A stretch of DNA of 64,000 nt, from the NCBI GenBank assembly GCA_023381535.1, contig JAMCSN010000264.1, positions 60,427 to 124,426 on the forward strand, in the 5' to 3' direction. The position numbers and the translations under genes were made by a program. Source of the DNA: Bacteroidota bacterium. Its GTDB lineage: Bacteria > Bacteroidota > Ignavibacteria > Ignavibacteriales > Melioribacteraceae. The number at the start of each line of letters is the position of its first letter. Within the stretch, counting starts at the first letter, position 1. The notes under the pieces were generated by a model. The model was not told the origin of the DNA and did no database searches. It saw only the letters and a list, made by a program, of their open reading frames with translations. Shown here piece after piece: positions 62,198 through 64,000 of this stretch.

Positions 62198-63982
62198 ATG
62201 ATGGATGCTCAAATTGAGATGACCGACAAAATCGGTTACCTTCTTCTTAAGAAGGGAATAATTGACCACAAAATTCTAGAGCAAGCTCTCAGAATTAAAG
62301 ATAGCGATCAGACAAAATTGAAAAGGAATCTCGCTCAAATTTTGGTTGATGAATTCAGCTTCGACCACGATACAATTTTTAGAGAAGTTGCAATCCTCTA
62401 TGCCTTCAAAGAATTAATTTTTCATCCCGATGAGCTATCTGACGAGCGACTTACCGAAATAAAAAATGTTATGAGCCGTCAAGGTGACGATGTAAAAAAG
62501 ATGCTTCTCGAACATCGTGTAATTCCATTCCGGTTCGATGATAAAGTGAAAGACAAACTTATCCTTGCCGCTGTTGATCCTACCGACAGAAACATAGCGA
62601 AGATTGCTTATACTCTGAACGCTAAGAAATACGAAATCAACTACATAAAGAAGAAAGATTACGAAAAGCTGATTTCTCAAATAGTTTCATCGGAGAACGA
62701 ATACCTTAAGATGATTCAAGAAGCCGGCGAAGAAATTCAAGTTGTTCAGGAAGAAACAATAAGTGAAGACGAACTTGACGCCGAGATTAACAAAAGTGCA
62801 TTAATCAATTTGGTTGAAGCGGCTCTCGTAGAAGGTGTTCGGAAAGGTGTGAGCGATATTCACCTTATTCCGAAATCAGGAAACAAAACTGAAATTCATT
62901 TCCGCCTTGACGGAAAGTTAATGCTATGGCACACTCAGGAAAATACATTACCCGAAGCCGTTATGGCTGTTGTTAAAGACCGCTCAAAAGGACTTGATAG
63001 ATTTGAAAGAGAAAAGGCACAAGACGGTTTTATACAGCGTGAAATCGACGGGCACATAATTCGGTTTCGTGTTTCTGTTTTACCTACTGTTGGAACGGAA
63101 TTAAAAAATAAATTCGAAAGCATTGTAATAAGAATTCTCGATGATAGAAAAGTAATTAGGGATTTGGGAAAACTTGGACTCACAGGCTACGCGAATACTG
63201 CTTTCGTTAAAGCTATTAGCCAGCCGCAAGGAATGATTATTTTAACCGGACCGACAGGAAGCGGTAAATCCACAACGCTTATTGCCGCTCTTTACCAGGT
63301 AATCAATCCGACAAAAAATGTTTTGACTGTTGAAGATCCTGTTGAATACGTAATTGAAGGCGCGCGTCAGTTAAAGATTGGTCTCAAAATGAATTTTGAG
63401 CAGGCGATTAGATCTATTCTTCGTCACGACCCAGATATCGTGCTCGTTGGTGAGATGCGTGATAAAGAAACAGCCGAGACCGCTATCAAACTTGCAAACA
63501 CCGGACACTTAACATTTTCAACATTGCACACAAATGATGCGCCGAGCGCCGTAGCGCGTTTGTTCAAAATGGGTGTTGAACCGTTCTTGATTGCTTATGC
63601 AATCAACATTATTGTTGCTCAGCGTCTTATTAGAAAACTTTGCGACAACTGTAAAAAGAAAATAGTTAATCTTGAAGAACATATTCTGCCTTCCGGATTA
63701 GACATAAAAGATTGGGCGGGTCATGATATTTATGATGCAGCCGGTTGCGAGAAATGTAATCATACCGGATACAAAGGCAGAATGGCTATTCACGAAGCGC
63801 TCTATTTCACAAAGGAGATTAGGAGATTAATTGTTCGCGCCGGTGAAGAAGTTGACGAGGAATCAATTAGAGAGCAGGCAAGAAAAGACGGAACACATAG
63901 CTTAAGAGATTCCGGATTTGAAAAAGTGAAAATGGGGCTCACTTCAATTCAAGAAGTGATCGGCGCCACAATGGAAGATTAG
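62198..63982 (+). CDS. pilB: PilB/GspE-type assembly ATPase
   Basis: 594 residues. N-terminal GSPII_E domain (KIGYLLLKKGIIDHKILEQALRI), Walker A GPTGSGKSTT, the Asp box LRHDPDIVLVGEMRDKETA, Walker B-like region, His box LTFSTLHTNDAPSAV, and a zinc-binding tetracysteine pair (CDNCKKK, CEKCNHTGY). A second ATG (62201) is an equal start. Powers pilus extension. It ends 18 nt before the window edge; pilT or minor pilin genes may follow. Confidence 0.93.
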   Translation: MMDAQIEMTDKIGYLLLKKGIIDHKILEQALRIKDSDQTKLKRNLAQILVDEFSFDHDTIFREVAILYAFKELIFHPDELSDERLTEIKNVMSRQGDDVKKMLLEHRVIPFRFDDKVKDKLILAAVDPTDRNIAKIAYTLNAKKYEINYIKKKDYEKLISQIVSSENEYLKMIQEAGEEIQVVQEETISEDELDAEINKSALINLVEAALVEGVRKGVSDIHLIPKSGNKTEIHFRLDGKLMLWHTQENTLPEAVMAVVKDRSKGLDRFEREKAQDGFIQREIDGHIIRFRVSVLPTVGTELKNKFESIVIRILDDRKVIRDLGKLGLTGYANTAFVKAISQPQGMIILTGPTGSGKSTTLIAALYQVINPTKNVLTVEDPVEYVIEGARQLKIGLKMNFEQAIRSILRHDPDIVLVGEMRDKETAETAIKLANTGHLTFSTLHTNDAPSAVARLFKMGVEPFLIAYAINIIVAQRLIRKLCDNCKKKIVNLEEHILPSGLDIKDWAGHDIYDAAGCEKCNHTGYKGRMAIHEALYFTKEIRRLIVRAGEEVDEESIREQARKDGTHSLRDSGFEKVKMGLTSIQEVIGATMED

Positions 63983-64000
63983 TTCAATTTCTTTTAGTTA

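Overview
The window reads as a chromosome segment of an Ignavibacteria-type organism (Bacteroidota/Chlorobiota side of the tree). The pointers are several secreted proteins with type IX secretion (T9SS) C-terminal sorting tails (YPNPFNP motifs), a PorV/PorQ-like outer-membrane protein, promoters of the Bacteroidetes form (TTTG, about 20 nt, TAnnTTTG; clearest before aspS) and AT-rich coding sequence. No rRNA, tRNA, insertion sequence or CRISPR array was recognised.

Layout. 1-2153: a leftward operon of a secreted protein, a small multi-membrane-span protein and a PAS histidine kinase cut by the window edge. 2154-8031: amrS, pyk and a Lon-like protease, with dispersed repeats. 8032-14995: rightward mfd, a haem-binding-domain protein, a DUF72 protein and an lrp-glnA pair. 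15058-19086: a T9SS cargo protein, an RNA cytosine methyltransferase, an unknown gene and lgt. 19395-21864: a two-component pair followed by a paralogue of the small membrane protein from the first operon. 21888-31059: a leftward envelope block (ccmB, ccmA, a MXAN_6640-type protease, an FG-GAP protein, a thioesterase, bamD, htpX, a T9SS cargo). 31350-40109: a PorV-like gene, a TPR protein and the pyruvate dehydrogenase genes lpdA, aceF and aceE, with a small DUF2283/DUF4258 module lodged beside a second copy of the aceF 3' end. 40110-51586: a sulfur-assimilation operon. 51704-58965: a LytTR protein, a T9SS cargo, a CDF transporter, a YbjQ-family protein, a serine hydrolase, hicB with a broken hicA, and aspS. 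58966-64000: a repeat nest, then two tandem pilin-like genes with pilC- and pilB-type genes.

The sulfur operon is the centrepiece. Its genes cover sulfate activation (cysD, cysN), APS reduction (a 4Fe-4S cysH), siroheme synthesis (cysG), sulfite reduction and delivery of sulfide as a protein thiocarboxylate: a ThiS-like carrier ending GGGSLGI, an E1-like adenylating enzyme, a JAMM protease expected to trim the tail after Gly-Gly, MetY, two TusA-like proteins and a DsrE-like protein. This matches the Wolinella HcyS/HcyD/HcyF logic for homocysteine synthesis. Ahead of it lies a leader of about 470 nt with a duplicated 19-bp site, a Bacteroidetes promoter, a near-leaderless 31-codon ORF carrying the run MMAMCMCM, a strong intrinsic terminator, then a second small ORF ending RRMCCCCNF and another hairpin. 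I read it as two-stage ribosome-mediated attenuation responding to methionine and cysteine supply; I know of no description of this arrangement in this group.

A second theme is repeat invasion. Short palindromic and low-complexity elements fill the spacers, some inside an element with 22-bp terminal inverted repeats, and similar sequences sit in frame inside mfd, aceE and aceF.
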